Assembly (NCBI GenBank): GCA_001986395.2
Contig: MQVO02000015.1
Span: 186,001-250,000 of the forward strand
Length of the DNA: 64,000 nucleotides
Direction: 5' to 3'
Source of the DNA: Irpex lacteus
Lineage: Eukaryota > Basidiomycota > Agaricomycetes > Polyporales > Irpicaceae
Shown: positions 11,509-23,600 of the stretch, piece after piece
Layout of the letters: each line of letters starts with the position of its first letter
How positions within the stretch are numbered: the stretch's first letter is position 1
Notes under the pieces: model-generated
Seen by the model: only the letters and a program-made list of their open reading frames with translations
What the model was told of the DNA's origin: nothing
Database searches by the model: none
Position numbers and translations under genes: made by a program

Positions 11509-11983
11509 TTGTATTGTCTGTGAGTCTCGGAACCAGACACCCGGTGCTGACCATCGTCTATGGCGGGATGGGACGAGCACGTTGCACACAAACAGGGTCG
11601 TTTGGCGACACGGATGGGTGGGCTGGTCTCGAGACTAAATATATGTAGTCATTAGTACAGTGCTGTATTTTATTCTCTCGTATCGTTCATGCTGGAACGT
11701 TGTGCTCTATATCGTTATATATATTCGTTATATCTTTTCTAGTGACTTGATCGGTGCTTGAGGTTGTATGCAAACGTAGTGAAATCGGATAGCACGTGCT
11801 CAACACCAGGATACGTCCTCGAGCGTAACGCATGCACACCTTTACGTCTCTAGCAAAAAAAACGTATTTACGCGAACGAGTCGCAGTCTAAGCCATGGAG
11901 GACGAATCAAGCCTAACCGGCGCCTCCGACTCCAACCAGTTCTTCAGAAACCATCACCTTCGGACCACCGCACTTTGTTGAAC
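11509..11983. other. Intergenic spacer between kinases 1 and 2
   Basis: This is the 3' flank of kinase 1, AT-rich near 11640-11740 with several tatat runs that may hold the polyadenylation region, followed by the promoter of kinase 2. Unlike the other copies, no clear ATAAAAG box is seen. No further gene is present. Confidence 0.5.
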
Positions 11984-14085
11984 ATGGCCCCGCACATTAT
12001 CTCACGTCTCGGCAAGTGCGCAATCGCCTCACTGACCATTGTCGCAGTGCCTGTTGTCCTGTGGGCTGCTGGAATGTTCCTACAGAGTGTACTCTTCAGC
12101 GATACCGCAAGGTCGCTGGCCTTCACGAGCCTTTCTCGTCTCTATTTCTTTGTCTCGTTTGCCTATACATCTTTCTCTCAGTACTGGCTGGCTCGCTCTC
12201 TTCAAGCCTTGGCCCTCTGTTACTCTTGGTGGCTCGACATATCTACGCAACATCTTTCCCCACATCTTGTCCTCAATACTTTACAATGTCTTGTGTTCTC
12301 TGTGGTCCCATCGTTCGACTTCCCCTCCGACGCTCTTCTAAACTGTTTCGAGGAACTACGCCGTGGCCTGTGTCCGGTTGCTCGACATGTCTTTCACCTC
12401 ATCGTTGATACCCTGTGCTCTGCTGCTGGCACAGCTCATCGAGTTGTCGTTGCTCTGCTTTACAGTCCCATCTTCTGGCTCCGCCTGCTCGGCATCGTCG
12501 CCACTCTCGCCCTCATCGCCCTCTGCATGTTTTTCTCACTCGGGTTCTACCATGACATCTTCGAGTTGTATGACAACAACCTTCCAACTGTGGTCGCAAT
12601 ACGGAGAAGACTAGCTAGCTCTGGGCGCAAACTCTCGTCATTCAAGCGAACCCGCTGCTGGACTCTATTGAACGCTTATGGCACTACACTCGCCGTTCTA
12701 TTCACGGCAGCTCTAGGAGTTGACTATTTGTCCTGGTACTTCTGGTGCCGCTATAGGTGCGGTCCTCTGGTTAGGACTTACCTGCCATCGACCTTCATGG
12801 GTTTAGTCTGCTCTTGCACCCGCCCAACGTATTCAACCCTCTCTCGACTCCTACTCAGGCCCGCCCGAAGCGCTTCGACATGCCTACTCGCTATCCTCGG
12901 GTTACTATGTATCATATTCATCCTCGCTTACGGCCTAGCATATATGTACGACATCGGTGTAGGTCTCGCGTACATTATTTGTCATGCTCTTCCGCTGATC
13001 CACCTCGTACAGGTCGCCTTATTTACACTCAAGCATCAGCCATGGCTCCCCCCTGGCTACTCCCTCATCCCAGCATTCGACGCAAAATACGAACTGTGTG
13101 ACCCCCTCGGCAGAGGCACCAATGGATTCGTCCTGCGGGTCCGGCAACGTTCGGACGGACGATATTTCGCCTGCAAACTCCTAGATATGCGGTATGCGCA
13201 TCTTTGGCCAATACATCCTAAGCTTGGTCGAGTACCGCCTGAAGTGGCCATCGCGGCTGATGTCATGCATCACGACAACATCATCAAGATCATCGAAGCT
13301 TATTCGGACGGCAAGTATTGCTACCTGGTAAGTGTGCTTTGGATCCTTGTGTTGTCAACACTGACATTGAGCTTTCCTTTCGTTGGTGTAGATCCAAGAG
13401 CTGTTCGGTGACGTCTGGCAACCGTGGTGTAGCAAGACCAAGAAACCATCAAATATTCCCAGTGGCCGCTCTTTAGCGGAATATATCCTTCACCATAACG
13501 AGACGATACCACCCGACGTGGCACACAAGATCTTCACGCAGCTAGTTTCTGCCGTCGCCCACCTCCACTCCAAAGGCGTCGCTCACTGCGACATCAAACC
13601 TTCGAACATCCTCATTGACCGTGATGCTAACGTGAGTTCAATCGTCCACATACTCTCAACTGCACTTGCTGATGACAAATGTACTCTGCGATTAGATCCG
13701 TCTCATCGACCTCGGCAGCGGCCTTCGCTGTTCGCCAAGTCCATCGAACCCTCATCGCAGTCGATATACTCAAGCCAAGTACTACCTCGGGACGAAATCG
13801 TACATGCCCCCCGAAACACTCGGTGACCGCAACGCCGTATGTCAGCCACTCCTCGGCGACGTGTGGGCCCTGGGGGTCACACTATATGCGCTGACGACGG
13901 GCATTCTGCGCCCGTTCACAACCAATGGAATGTCGCTGGGCGGTGTCGAGTCAATGTTCAAATTTGATGGGCTCCGCGGGACGGAGGCCGTCGTTCAGGT
14001 TTTACCTCTTTTGCATCTTTGTTTAGACATTGATCCTTCGAAGCGGGTGACGATGGATGACCTTGCTCGTCTCTTCAAAGTATGA
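11984..14085 (+). CDS. Multi-spanning membrane Ser/Thr kinase 2 (HCD/DLG type)
   Basis: Exons 11984-12958, 13013-13327, 13392-13631 and 13696-14085 give 639 aa with introns at the same three places as in the paralogues (54, 64 and 64 nt). The N-terminal membrane part shares FLQSVLF..TARSLAF and LSRLYFF with copy 1, and its middle (NLPTVVAIRRR, LSWYFW) also follows copy 1. The kinase part has GRGTNGFV, FACKLL, EVAIAADVMHHDNIIK, HCDIKPSNIL (about 495), IDLGSG (about 515), MPPETL and GDVWALG. All core catalytic residues except the Phe of DFG and the Arg of HRD are present. The first intron is a multiple of three without a stop, so retention would insert 18 residues. Substrate is unknown; anchoring to a membrane is inferred from hydrophobicity. 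Confidence 0.87.
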
Positions 14086-15828
14086 ATTTAATGTATGTAT
14101 AGAGTGGTTACTAGTATAATGTCGTATCTTAAATTTTCGGTTCATTATGCTATATGTCGTGTACATATGCAACTTGAACAACATAACCCGGTGCGTAAAC
14201 CAGCCACACCACCACGAAGAGAACCAGCACGATGCAGACTCGCAAACCGATCCGACGCCGCCTTCAAAACGTCGAGCATTGCGTGAGGGAGGCTAGTACT
14301 GTCGAAGGACGAATCGGAAGAGTCATCCGCGGTATGCTGAGGGAGACGTACAAACAATAAGAACTAGCACTACTTATCGTGAGATAGTACCGTGACTGAC
14401 GTGCGTATTAAGTTGCCTCATTGGGAAGGTCGGGGTTTGAAGTCGGGGTTTGAAGGTGTTGGGGCGGTCTCACTGGCAACCCCTCAACGTCAACTCTCGC
14501 ATCTTCCTCGCCACGCATTAGTTCGTGACCAAGCTTCCCGGGGCTAGAGTAACAGAAAGGCACTACAGAAGTTGGTACGTGGTATTCTCTGATGTGAGTG
14601 AGCTGTCATTTACTTACCGCCACAACAAAGAGTCTCTGCATGATGTATATGCATGATGGATGACTTGGACAGTATTTTTGACATACAAGATCCCTCGAAC
14701 TCACATATCTCATTGCTCACCGTGCCCATAACCGAGCCTTGAAATCATGCACGACATGTCACACAACTTGATCGGCGGTGTTGAAAGGGATGTGGGGAAG
14801 GGACATATGGGGAGTCCTGCCGTTGCCGGTGCGTATGGAAGTTCTTCGTTCCTTGTGTACTCAGATGCTAGCTATAATCGAATGCACACTCGCACTCGAA
14901 CATTTTACCTCCAATTAAATGGACACACGTATCTGAACACCACCTCGCGTTCGACTCAAAACTCGACTACGCCATGAAATCAAACCTCGAAAATGCCTGC
15001 TTGAATGAAACTCTTGCGCTCTCCTACTTGCTTCCTCGCTCACTCACCTACTCACTTCCTCGCTCACCCACCCACACACTCCCTCACTCACTCGTTCACT
15101 CTACTCAGAGGATAGCTTCCGACCGAATCTTTTACTTGTGCCACACGAGCGTCAATCGATTGCTCGCTATTTGGGTGCATCCGAGTCTCAATGCTGCGAC
15201 GTGAGTCGATTGACGCAAGTGTGGAAGCGTTGAGGAAGAATGATACAAGAAGGGAGGAATTGACGATAAGGGATGTAGTGGTTGCGATGATAAGCGTGCG
15301 GGTCGCGGGAGTGGTGGCAAGAAGAGTGAGGGAGATGATGGCGACGTCGAGGCGGAGAGAGCAGGATGGAGGTTGAGGAGGGGGACATACAGCGCGCCGA
15401 GGAGCCCGTGGGTCAATTGACGGACTGGTGCGTATTCTCCGCTCTTCTGACTTGACTTGGCTGAACGTATACCTCGCGGTGTGGGTACAGTTGAGGCCGT
15501 GCGGGAGGTATCTGACTGAAAAGGAGGAGGATTAGATGGCAAATGTGCACAACGAAGACAAAGAGAGAAAACCAGAAGACGACATCACTGTTGGACTTCG
15601 AAGGACGTATGCAACTTAGAATCATTCGGGTATACGTTCCCTGAACTTCGAGACATTCACCTCAATCCGAGCGACGACGCGTCTACGGAGATCCTAAACT
15701 AAAGAAGATCCACTCTAAGGGATACAACACGATGAAGGAGAGAGAGGAGCTGGATAGGCGAGTGTGTTGATGTACGGGAGGGTTCTCCCGGCGTTGTTTG
15801 GTATAGTTGGGGGGAAAAGGAGAGGGAG
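14086..15828. other. Long intergenic stretch, partly low complexity
   Basis: No gene is supported. The stretch includes a CTCA-rich low-complexity tract at about 15035-15105 (ctcactcacctactcacttc) and purine-rich DNA at 15220-15400. The mirrored Ser/Pro-rich open frames on the minus strand are composition artefacts of these tracts. Confidence 0.45.
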
Positions 15829-16616
15829 GTCGGCGTATCCAAACAATGCGGGAGGGTCGTCGAGACAGACAACATCCTGTACTCTACAGGACTGTTCGCG
15901 ACAAACACGTCTGCGCGGGGCGAGAAGATGTATAGGTATAATCGTATGGCCAATCGGACGAGGCGCCTGGATTACTCGAGGTCGACAGCAAGACGGACGC
16001 GGTTCCATGGCCAAACACGACGATGTTCACAAGGATCACTGCTGGGTTTAGCGAGGCTGGAGACTCACAGAGTGCATTGGTGCGGTTGGACAGGCTCCTC
16101 AAGCAGCGTGAACCGTGCATTGACGCCAGTATCTCGCTCTCCGAGCGTACTCACCCTTTCTGAGATGCGTGGACTCTGAACACGCACGGGCTCTACGACA
16201 ACATCGACCAGCTGCTTACACTCATCAAGGAAAACCCTCTTTGCACCCGAACCCTTCACCGCATTCTCCATCATCTCCGAACACATACCCTACCCCAAGA
16301 TCCTCACCTTTGCGTTCCTCCAGTGCCCTTCGCCACTCCGAATCATGCAGGTCGTTACCCAGACGAGCAATACGACGTCGTCTCTCTTATCTCACGTGAC
16401 AAAGGAGTAAGGGAATGGGTCCATGAAGGCATTGCTCGTCTGCTATGTCCCCGTAGTATGCTTGCCAAGCTTGAGGAAGATCGGTAGGTGTTTCGTCTCG
16501 CTATAAGCATGCGCATTGCGGACTCGCTGACATGTTCGACTCTTTGTAGTTTCTGGCATGATGTGCTTGAATACTATAGACTGGTGCTTGCAGGCGATGT
16601 TATGGTGTGGCTCTAG
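15829..16616 (+). pseudogene. Frameshifted remnant of an unidentified gene
   Basis: Protein-like sequence switches frame along the strand. About 15829-15955 reads VETDNILYSTGLFATNTSAR. About 15955-16160 reads PGLLEVDSKTDAVPWPNTT and then QSALVRLDRLLKQREPCID, ending in an in-frame TGA at 16161-16163. The same frame continues past the stop with NTHGLYDNIDQLLTLIKENP, RYPDEQYDVVSLISRDKGV and REWVHEGIARLL. A good intron at 16484-16549 then joins KLEEDR to FWHDVLEYYRLVLAGDVM, with a stop at 16614. The composition looks strongly coding, but a stop plus a frame change point to a broken gene. I do not recognise the family. A missed short intron or a sequencing error could make it intact. Confidence 0.45.
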
Positions 16617-17685
16617 CACGACGATGAGTTCCGTGAGCACGATCGCGAATACTAGTAGTAGCCTTTTTCGAGGCGCCCTACTCCTTTCGGTATATGTTTA
16701 TTCTCCTCCTCGCATTATGTTACTCACGCATCTGGTTCAGGTCGTGTGGTATCTCTTCAGGGGATCCCCGTCTGCACTGCCGAGGGGATTGAAGTGTTAC
16801 AGGAAATGGTGACATGGGCTGCAGTCAAGGTACATGCACACACCGCCATGTCCTAGTGTACACTAGAGGAGGAAGAGATGAGAGCCTCATGCTCCTCACG
16901 TTGTAGGTCCTGGCCAGACAAGTGAGCCTAAATACTTATGCGCTGAAGTAGATGAGTTGTGCTTAGTACAGTATGATTGGACCTACCACTACTGCCCCTT
17001 TGTTTGTGGACTGTAAATCGTTCACATGCGTAGTATGCTGCTGTACGCGAGTTGATCTTAAGTAGTCACATCCGTCATGCGTACGGGTATGGTGCTACTT
17101 ACTCAGCTACGGCTCATGTTAAGTACTCACAGGACATCAGCAGAGTGGGCGGATGTTTTGTGCTGTCAAGATGGCTATATCACCCCTTATTTACTACCTC
17201 TCATACATAGAGCTACCATGGGGCCATCCTCAGATATCCTCGAAGACGAGCGCGACAGAGCGCCCGGATTGAGGAGCGGTAGCGCTGCCAGCGTTGTGGC
17301 GCGACGCCACCCGCCGAATGACCACATCTGGCAATCGGCGGTGTAAAACATCTGATCGCAGACGCCCTGGCTGTTCCTTCAAGTTTTATTCCATACCTCA
17401 CATGTTTTCGGAACCAAATGACCGTTGTGAATGGACCGGTGCACAAATTCTCATAGGCGAAGGACTATCCCGAGGGGACACAGGAGCGGCCTGAGTTCAT
17501 GAATCACCGAATCACAAGTTCAAGGATAAGTGACCACTAGTCAAACTGGCAGTGAGTACACGAGTGGTAGAGGCTGACTGGTCGTTTGTGAGTGTTTTAC
17601 ACAGTGCACATCCTCCGATGTGATCTATGCGGCTGACACAGAAGACGAGAGGCAAACAGACGAGGCTGGGTGGCGGATGGCCAGC
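16617..17685. other. Intergenic, no supported gene
   Basis: Short open frames only, without family resemblance or splice pattern. The right end runs into the promoter of kinase 3; DNA left of about 17686 is not similar to the DNA left of kinase 1, which marks the edge of the duplicated block. Confidence 0.45.
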
Positions 17686-17799
17686 GCACAGTCCGAATCA
17701 AAACGAACCGCCACCAAATCCAACATAAAAGGCGGGTCGCCCCCCGTCTCCTCTCTTCTTCAGACACCACCACCTCCGAACCACTGCCCTTCATTGAGC
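17686..17799 (+). promoter_or_regulatory. Core promoter and leader of kinase 3, near copy of kinase 1 promoter
   Basis: It shares almost every base with 9193-9306, including ATAAAAG at 17725-17731 and the leader up to the ATG at 17800. The two genes probably share transcriptional control if nothing further upstream matters. Confidence 0.6.
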
Positions 17800-19914
17800 A
17801 TGGCCCGGAAAGTTGTCTCACCCCTCAGTGTGTGCGTATCCGCCGCGCTGGCCTTCGTGGCACCTGTTGTCCTGTACACCGCGGGAGTCTTCCTGCAGAG
17901 TGTCCTCTTCAGCAACGCCGCGAGGTCGTTGGTCTTCATGACCTTGTCTCGTCTCTATGTCTCTGTCTCTTCTGTTTATCTCTCTGTGTCTCATTCATGG
18001 CTTGCTCGCGCTCTTCAAGTTCTCGCCTTCTACTGCTCTCGGTCCCTCTCTATCTCACGTCTCGCTTCCCCATCGCTCTCCTCCGTCAAGGACGTCCTTG
18101 ACGTTCCCCTCCCGGGCCTCCGCTCTCTTGTTCTCTCGTTCCTTTCCACACCCGACTTCTCCATCCTCCTTCCACGACTTCACCTGCACGACCTTGTCGA
18201 CAAGGCCTGCCAGTCGTCTCTCGACATTACGACTTCACTCGCCGACCTCTTCCTCTCGTCGCTCTCTGCCAGGAACTTGCTGATTCTCTTCCCGATGTTC
18301 GATGTGCTCATCGTTCTGTACATGGTCTACTCACTCACCAAGGTCCGCGGTCTGTCGCTGGACGACACACTCTTTCAGACTACAAGCATTCTCAACGGCT
18401 ATGTCTGCTTTCTCTTCGTTCGGTTCCCCGTCCTAGCGACGTGTTTCGCTTGTCGACACTTCGTCAAGCTGCTTCTTCTCGCCGGCGCAGTCATAGGCTG
18501 GACCTTCTTCCTCCAAGACCATGTTCCCCGCTCTCAGTGCCGTGCCTTGCTATCTTCTCGTGCCCTCTCGACCGTCTTCAAAGCAAGCTACTGTCGCTAC
18601 ATGATCCCCACACGTCCCAACATGGACATTATCTCACTATGGAACCTTGTGACTGCCCTACTTCCGGCGCTGGTTTTCGTCGTAGTTGTTGGCTATGTCG
18701 TGGTCGTCCTCTACGATATCACTGTAAGCACATTCTCATCCGATAATTCCATGACACGACGATACAAGCTCACTCTACTCTGACAGGTCGCCTTCCTCGA
18801 GAAAACAGACTGTGCCGAACCACTGGCCAACACCAGTGTCCATCCCTGGCTTCTGGCCGGCTATCAGCTCCACCCGGAGTTTGCTGCCAAATACGAGTTG
18901 GGCAAGGCACTCGGGCACGGCGCGTTCGGGCTGGTCATACAAGCTAGCCGACGCTCCGACGGTCGACAGTTCGCGGTCAAATTCTTGGACATGAAGTTCA
19001 AGCATCGTTGGCCGTCTCATCCCGAGTATGGGAACACTCCGCTCGAGGTTCTGGTCGGTATGGACATCTGCCACGACAACATCATCAAGTTGGTTGAACA
19101 CTTCAAGGACGATACTTATTTCTATGTGGTGCGTGTTCGGACTCATTTCTCTTCCTTCATTGTTTGCGCCGCCTCATACAATGGTACTGACCGTGTCTGC
19201 TCATTTTGTAGGTGCAAGAACTATTTGGGGATCCCTGGCAACACTTGGATCCGTTGACGAAACAACCAATTCCTGGATCTCCCAGTGGCCACTCTCTGAG
19301 AGACTATCTCGCCCATCATCGCACGATGCCCCTCGACGTCGCACACAAGGTGTTCACACAACTGGTCTCCGCCTTGACCTACCTCCACTCGAAAGGCGTC
19401 GCGCACTGCGATATCAAGCCAGATAACATTCTGATTGACCGTGATGCCAACGTGAGTACAGTCCACACGTCTCAAGCTCTTGTCTTTGCTGACGACCAGT
19501 TCTCCCTGCATGCTCTAGATCCGTCTCATCGACCTCGGCAATGTGATCCGCTTCTTGAGGTGCAGCGCCAATCCTACCAACCCGGTTGAGGTTCCTTCCA
19601 AGTACTACAACGGTACAGTGGTTTACGTGCCCCCGGAATTACTGGTTGGTCCGATGGAGATGTGCCAGCCTTACCTTGGCGACGTGTGGGCTCTGGGGGC
19701 GATGTTGTACGAGATGGTGACGGGTGTGTGGGGGCCGTTTGCGACGATGGAGATGGTGCCAGCTGGTGTCGAGGGTTTGCAGCAGTTCAACCGGTTCTGT
19801 AGGGGGGAAGCCGTTGTTCAGGTGTTGCCCATCATACAGATGTGCATGGAGGTGGACACCTCGAAAAGGATAACGATGAATGAGCTCGCAATGTTTCTCG
19901 GTGTATCCTCATAA
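17800..19914 (+). CDS. Multi-spanning membrane Ser/Thr kinase 3 (HCD/DLG type)
   Basis: Exons 17800-18723, 18787-19128, 19212-19451 and 19519-19914 give 633 aa (introns 63, 83 and 67 nt at the family positions). The first 53 residues are identical to kinase 1, then the membrane region diverges to a different arrangement of helices (for example [20 protein letters not shown]) with no NLPTVVA block. The kinase has [40 protein letters not shown] (about 487), IDLGNV (about 507), VPPELL and GDVWALG. Catalytic Lys, Asp and Asn are present, so it may be active. It lies 3.7 kb downstream of kinase 2. An in-frame ATG further upstream (17620) lies in promoter-like DNA and is not preferred. Confidence 0.87.
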
Positions 19915-20662
19915 CGCCAGTCGTAACGAATACTGTATCTTCATCGCTCTCTAGGATACTGCTTTATATTTATCGCTATTTATTTGATGTAATACTCTCC
20001 ATCCTGCATGATCCAAACTTTCATGAACTACAGTTTCCGAGTCGATGTCGGCGCATGGCGTCCCGTTGACGAGATACTTCTGCTGCGTATGATGAACTCA
20101 AGATGTGTGCTCGTGAAGGAGTAGTTGTATGGATCTGTTGCTTTCCTAGGACCGCTTCGACGGTGAGTCTGAGAACCATATCGCAAGCCACTCACCTTCA
20201 CCCGAAGTTGACACAACGTCGAGGGACGTCAGAATCGCTGCTTCGCGAGGGCTGTCATGAGTGATATGGGTTCTGGAGCTTCTTTTCTTGACGGTCATGT
20301 TCGATCGCTGCCCATTGTGGCGAGCTCGAGTCGAGGGTCACCAGTCACCATGAACAGCACACTCAAATATTGGATAGAATACCTTTTTTTTGAAAGTGTC
20401 GAGGTGTCGAGCCGATACTGTACAGTACAGGTTCGCTGCACCGTCTCGCCACCTCGACCCTCTCAACTTCGAACTCATCGTGCCAACGATCGTCGTCGTC
20501 GAATTTCCCCGCCCAGCCCAGGTGGATCTCGATCTCCCAAACAACCCCAAACAAATCAACCCCCGCACGTGCCCGCGTTTCATGTGACAAACACAGGACG
20601 TGCTATCGGTTCTTGCACCCTCCTCCATCCATCCATCGACCACACCACCTCCTACACCTCGG
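19915..20662. other. Intergenic and 5' leader of the Ser/Pro-rich gene
   Basis: The stretch holds the 3' flank of kinase 3 (tatttatcgctatttatttg near 19970) and a long leader. The pyrimidine-rich tract with repeated ccatccatc near 20625-20640 immediately precedes the start codon at 20663. No separate gene is supported. Confidence 0.45.
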
Positions 20663-23600
20663 ATGCCGTACCACAACCACACAGACCACCCGCGCTCGAG
20701 TTTCTCGCAGGGGATGCACTTCTATCCCGGCACTTCTGGTACTAGTCGCGCCTCGGCAAGCACTAGTAGCCCATCCTCCTCCTCGCCCCTCTCGACTTCC
20801 TCCTCTACCTTTCAGCATCCTTATCGACACTCGCATCGACACTCCGGGTGGTTCCTACGGGCGGACGTAGGCGACATACGGGAGGGCACCACCAAAGTTT
20901 TCAGCGAACCGTATGAGAGGGAGAGGGCGAGAGACGCAGGAGAGTCGGAGTCGGGGAAACCTATCGATCACGCGGTGTCTATACCTCCGCGCACGAGCTA
21001 CGCCTCCCGTCGTGAGTTCGAGTACGAGAAGACATATGCATATCGATCTACCACCTCCGCCTCTTCCTCTTCATCCACCACTATGGCGTACAAAGACAAC
21101 ATCATGTACCAATCTACACCGTCCTACTCTCAATCTTACACTCAACCCGAAAGATCCTACTACACACACTCATCATCGTTATCAACGCCTCCGCCTTCCT
21201 CTCCATCAACTCAACGAACTGGACGCCCTTCTTCTGCTTATCCGTGCTCGTATGGGATGGAGGGTGATAGGGAGGTGCTTATGAGCATGGAGGAGGAGGA
21301 ATACCAGATTGGTGAGTCGTGTCAGTCGTATTCGGAAGTGCGATTTCCCGATTTTGTGCACGGGGTGGATGGGAGGCTCGTTTGAGTTTTTCGCCATTGT
21401 CGTCTATGTGTCGCCGTTCGCCGCTGGGAGCGCCTCGTGTAGGCAGTCATCACGATCGCAGCGCAATGCCTATCTATCGGACCTCCGGGATGCATCGTCC
21501 CCCATACAATTCAAACGAATCACTCATTCCGGCTCTTCGCCTCTTCCTCTTCGTCATATTCCATTGTTCTCGTTCTTATGGTTCTAACATCGTACTGACA
21601 TCACACCTCTTCCCCCCCTTCACCCTAGTTCCCGGCCCTCACCCTCGCGCTTCTTACCCTCACTCTCGTACGTCCTACCTTCCTCCTCCTTGAACCCCAC
21701 TCACACATAGGCACTATCTATCGATCAGCATCTTCCCATCCGAGCTTGTCGAAACTCTCGCCGCACCGTCATCGCCGCACACAGTCCTCGCCCTTCTCCT
21801 ACTCTCCCACCAAGCCATCGGACTTCGATCGCCGTCTCAGTGGTTCTCACTATGCTTCTTCTCGTCCCCATTCTCAGTATGCGTATACACAACCCCACTC
21901 TCAGCCTTCCCGCGCGTTCAGCTCACCACGCTATCCCTTCGATCCGATCCCGCATCCGCCCCGGACTGCGTCTTCGACGTCAACTTATCTGGATTACGTC
22001 TCCTCTCCTCGTGATATCTACCCTCACCCGCATCCATCTCACTCTCACTCATATCCATCGCGCGCTGTAGACGACGAGGACGCCGATGACGCAGGAGAGG
22101 ACGAAGAGGAGAGAGTGGAAGCAGAAGATCTAGAGGCAGAAAGAGAGAAGCTTCCAGATACCGAATCGACGTACGCGCTCTCGCCCGTCCGGAGGCGGAT
22201 CTCGTTCTCGACGAGCGCTGAACGGGATACGCCGTTCGTGCCTAGTTCTCCTTCATATGAGTCTCCGTTGGCGTTTGTTGGGAGGGGATCGTCAGTAGGG
22301 TTTGCCGGATCGTCGTTAGGGTTTGCCGGAAGAGGCAGAGAAGAATTAGCACGGCGGGTATCTGAGGAGGCAAACAAGGCAAACAAAGCAAAGGGCGAAA
22401 GGAAGGGAGAGAAGAAGGAGAGGGGAGAGAGGAAAGCAGAAGAGATGCTCCCCACCCCGCCGATGTCGAGTCCTGAACTTGAGCTTGCGACGCCGCTTCC
22501 TACTCCTCGTTCCACCTCACGTCCTCTTCCTCGGCCTTCTTCGCAGACGCTACCAGCTCAAACACATACCCCGCCGACGCCAGATACTCAACCACCGCGC
22601 ATACATCCACAAATGCAAGCACAAAAGCCCTCGTCGTCTCAACCAACGAGGACCCCTTCCTCGCAGCCAGCAAGGAGAGAACCGAGCATCCCCGTCGGCT
22701 CCATGTCTTCCGCTTGTGGTGTAGGGAGCGGGAGAGAAAGGGAGAGGAGGAGGAAGGAGCGTCCGACGTTGATGGATTTGTTGAGCTCGCCTCAGCCTTC
22801 TATGTCGCCTGAGAGGATGCAGCCTTCTGTCTCCCCCGAGCGTTCTCAGTCGTCTGTCTCGCCCGAAAGGCCATCCCACCCTACGACTCCTGGCCTATGT
22901 GATCAGGACAGCTCCTCGCCTTTGAGAGATAGGAATAGCTCCTCGCCTGTCATGGCTAGCAAACGGGATGGCTCCTCGCCGTACAAGAATAGGGAAGACT
23001 CACCGTGCAAGTCCGTCATGGAAGTGGGGAGTTTACCGCCTAGTTCGCCGTTTGCGAGTCCTTTGAGCTCTCCGAGTAGGGGGAGCGTGAGCACGATGGC
23101 TTCGCCGGGTAGGGAGACTGCAATGCCCTCACCGGGTAGGTCGAGTCCTTTGAGCTCACCAGGTAAAGAGAGCGTGCGCACGATGCCCTCGCCGTCTTCT
23201 TCGTCTTCTCCTTTATCCTCTCCCGTCCCTGCCCCCGAACGGCAACATGAGATGCCGATGGTCGTTGACGAACCCGAGGCTGTGGACGAGGAAGAAACCT
23301 TGGACCGCGAGCCAACGTTGCAGCCCGTGTTCGTCAATGAGCAGCTCCCGACGCCTTCCACGCCTGAGCCGTGCATCTCTATGGGTCTCTACACAAATAC
23401 AAATACGAAGACTCAAGATGTTTCTCCTACCGAGCAGGTAAACCCTCCCTATTCTTATTCTACGATGTGTATGCTCACTAATGACACGATATCCTAGAAC
23501 ACCCCACCTCCTGCGCTCACTCCCAGAACACCTAAAGCTCCCGTCCCCGCTGAAGACCTCCCTCTCGATATCTCCCCGCTTAGCGTCACCACCACCCCTA

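Noticed and set aside
15132..15542. Minus-strand Ser/Pro-rich frame of 136 codons
   Set aside because: It arises from a purine/pyrimidine-biased low-complexity tract; no start, splice or domain support.
17620..17799. Upstream ATG that would extend kinase 3 by 60 residues
   Set aside because: The extension overlaps the TATA-like box and the leader shared with kinase 1, where no equivalent in-frame ATG extension exists.
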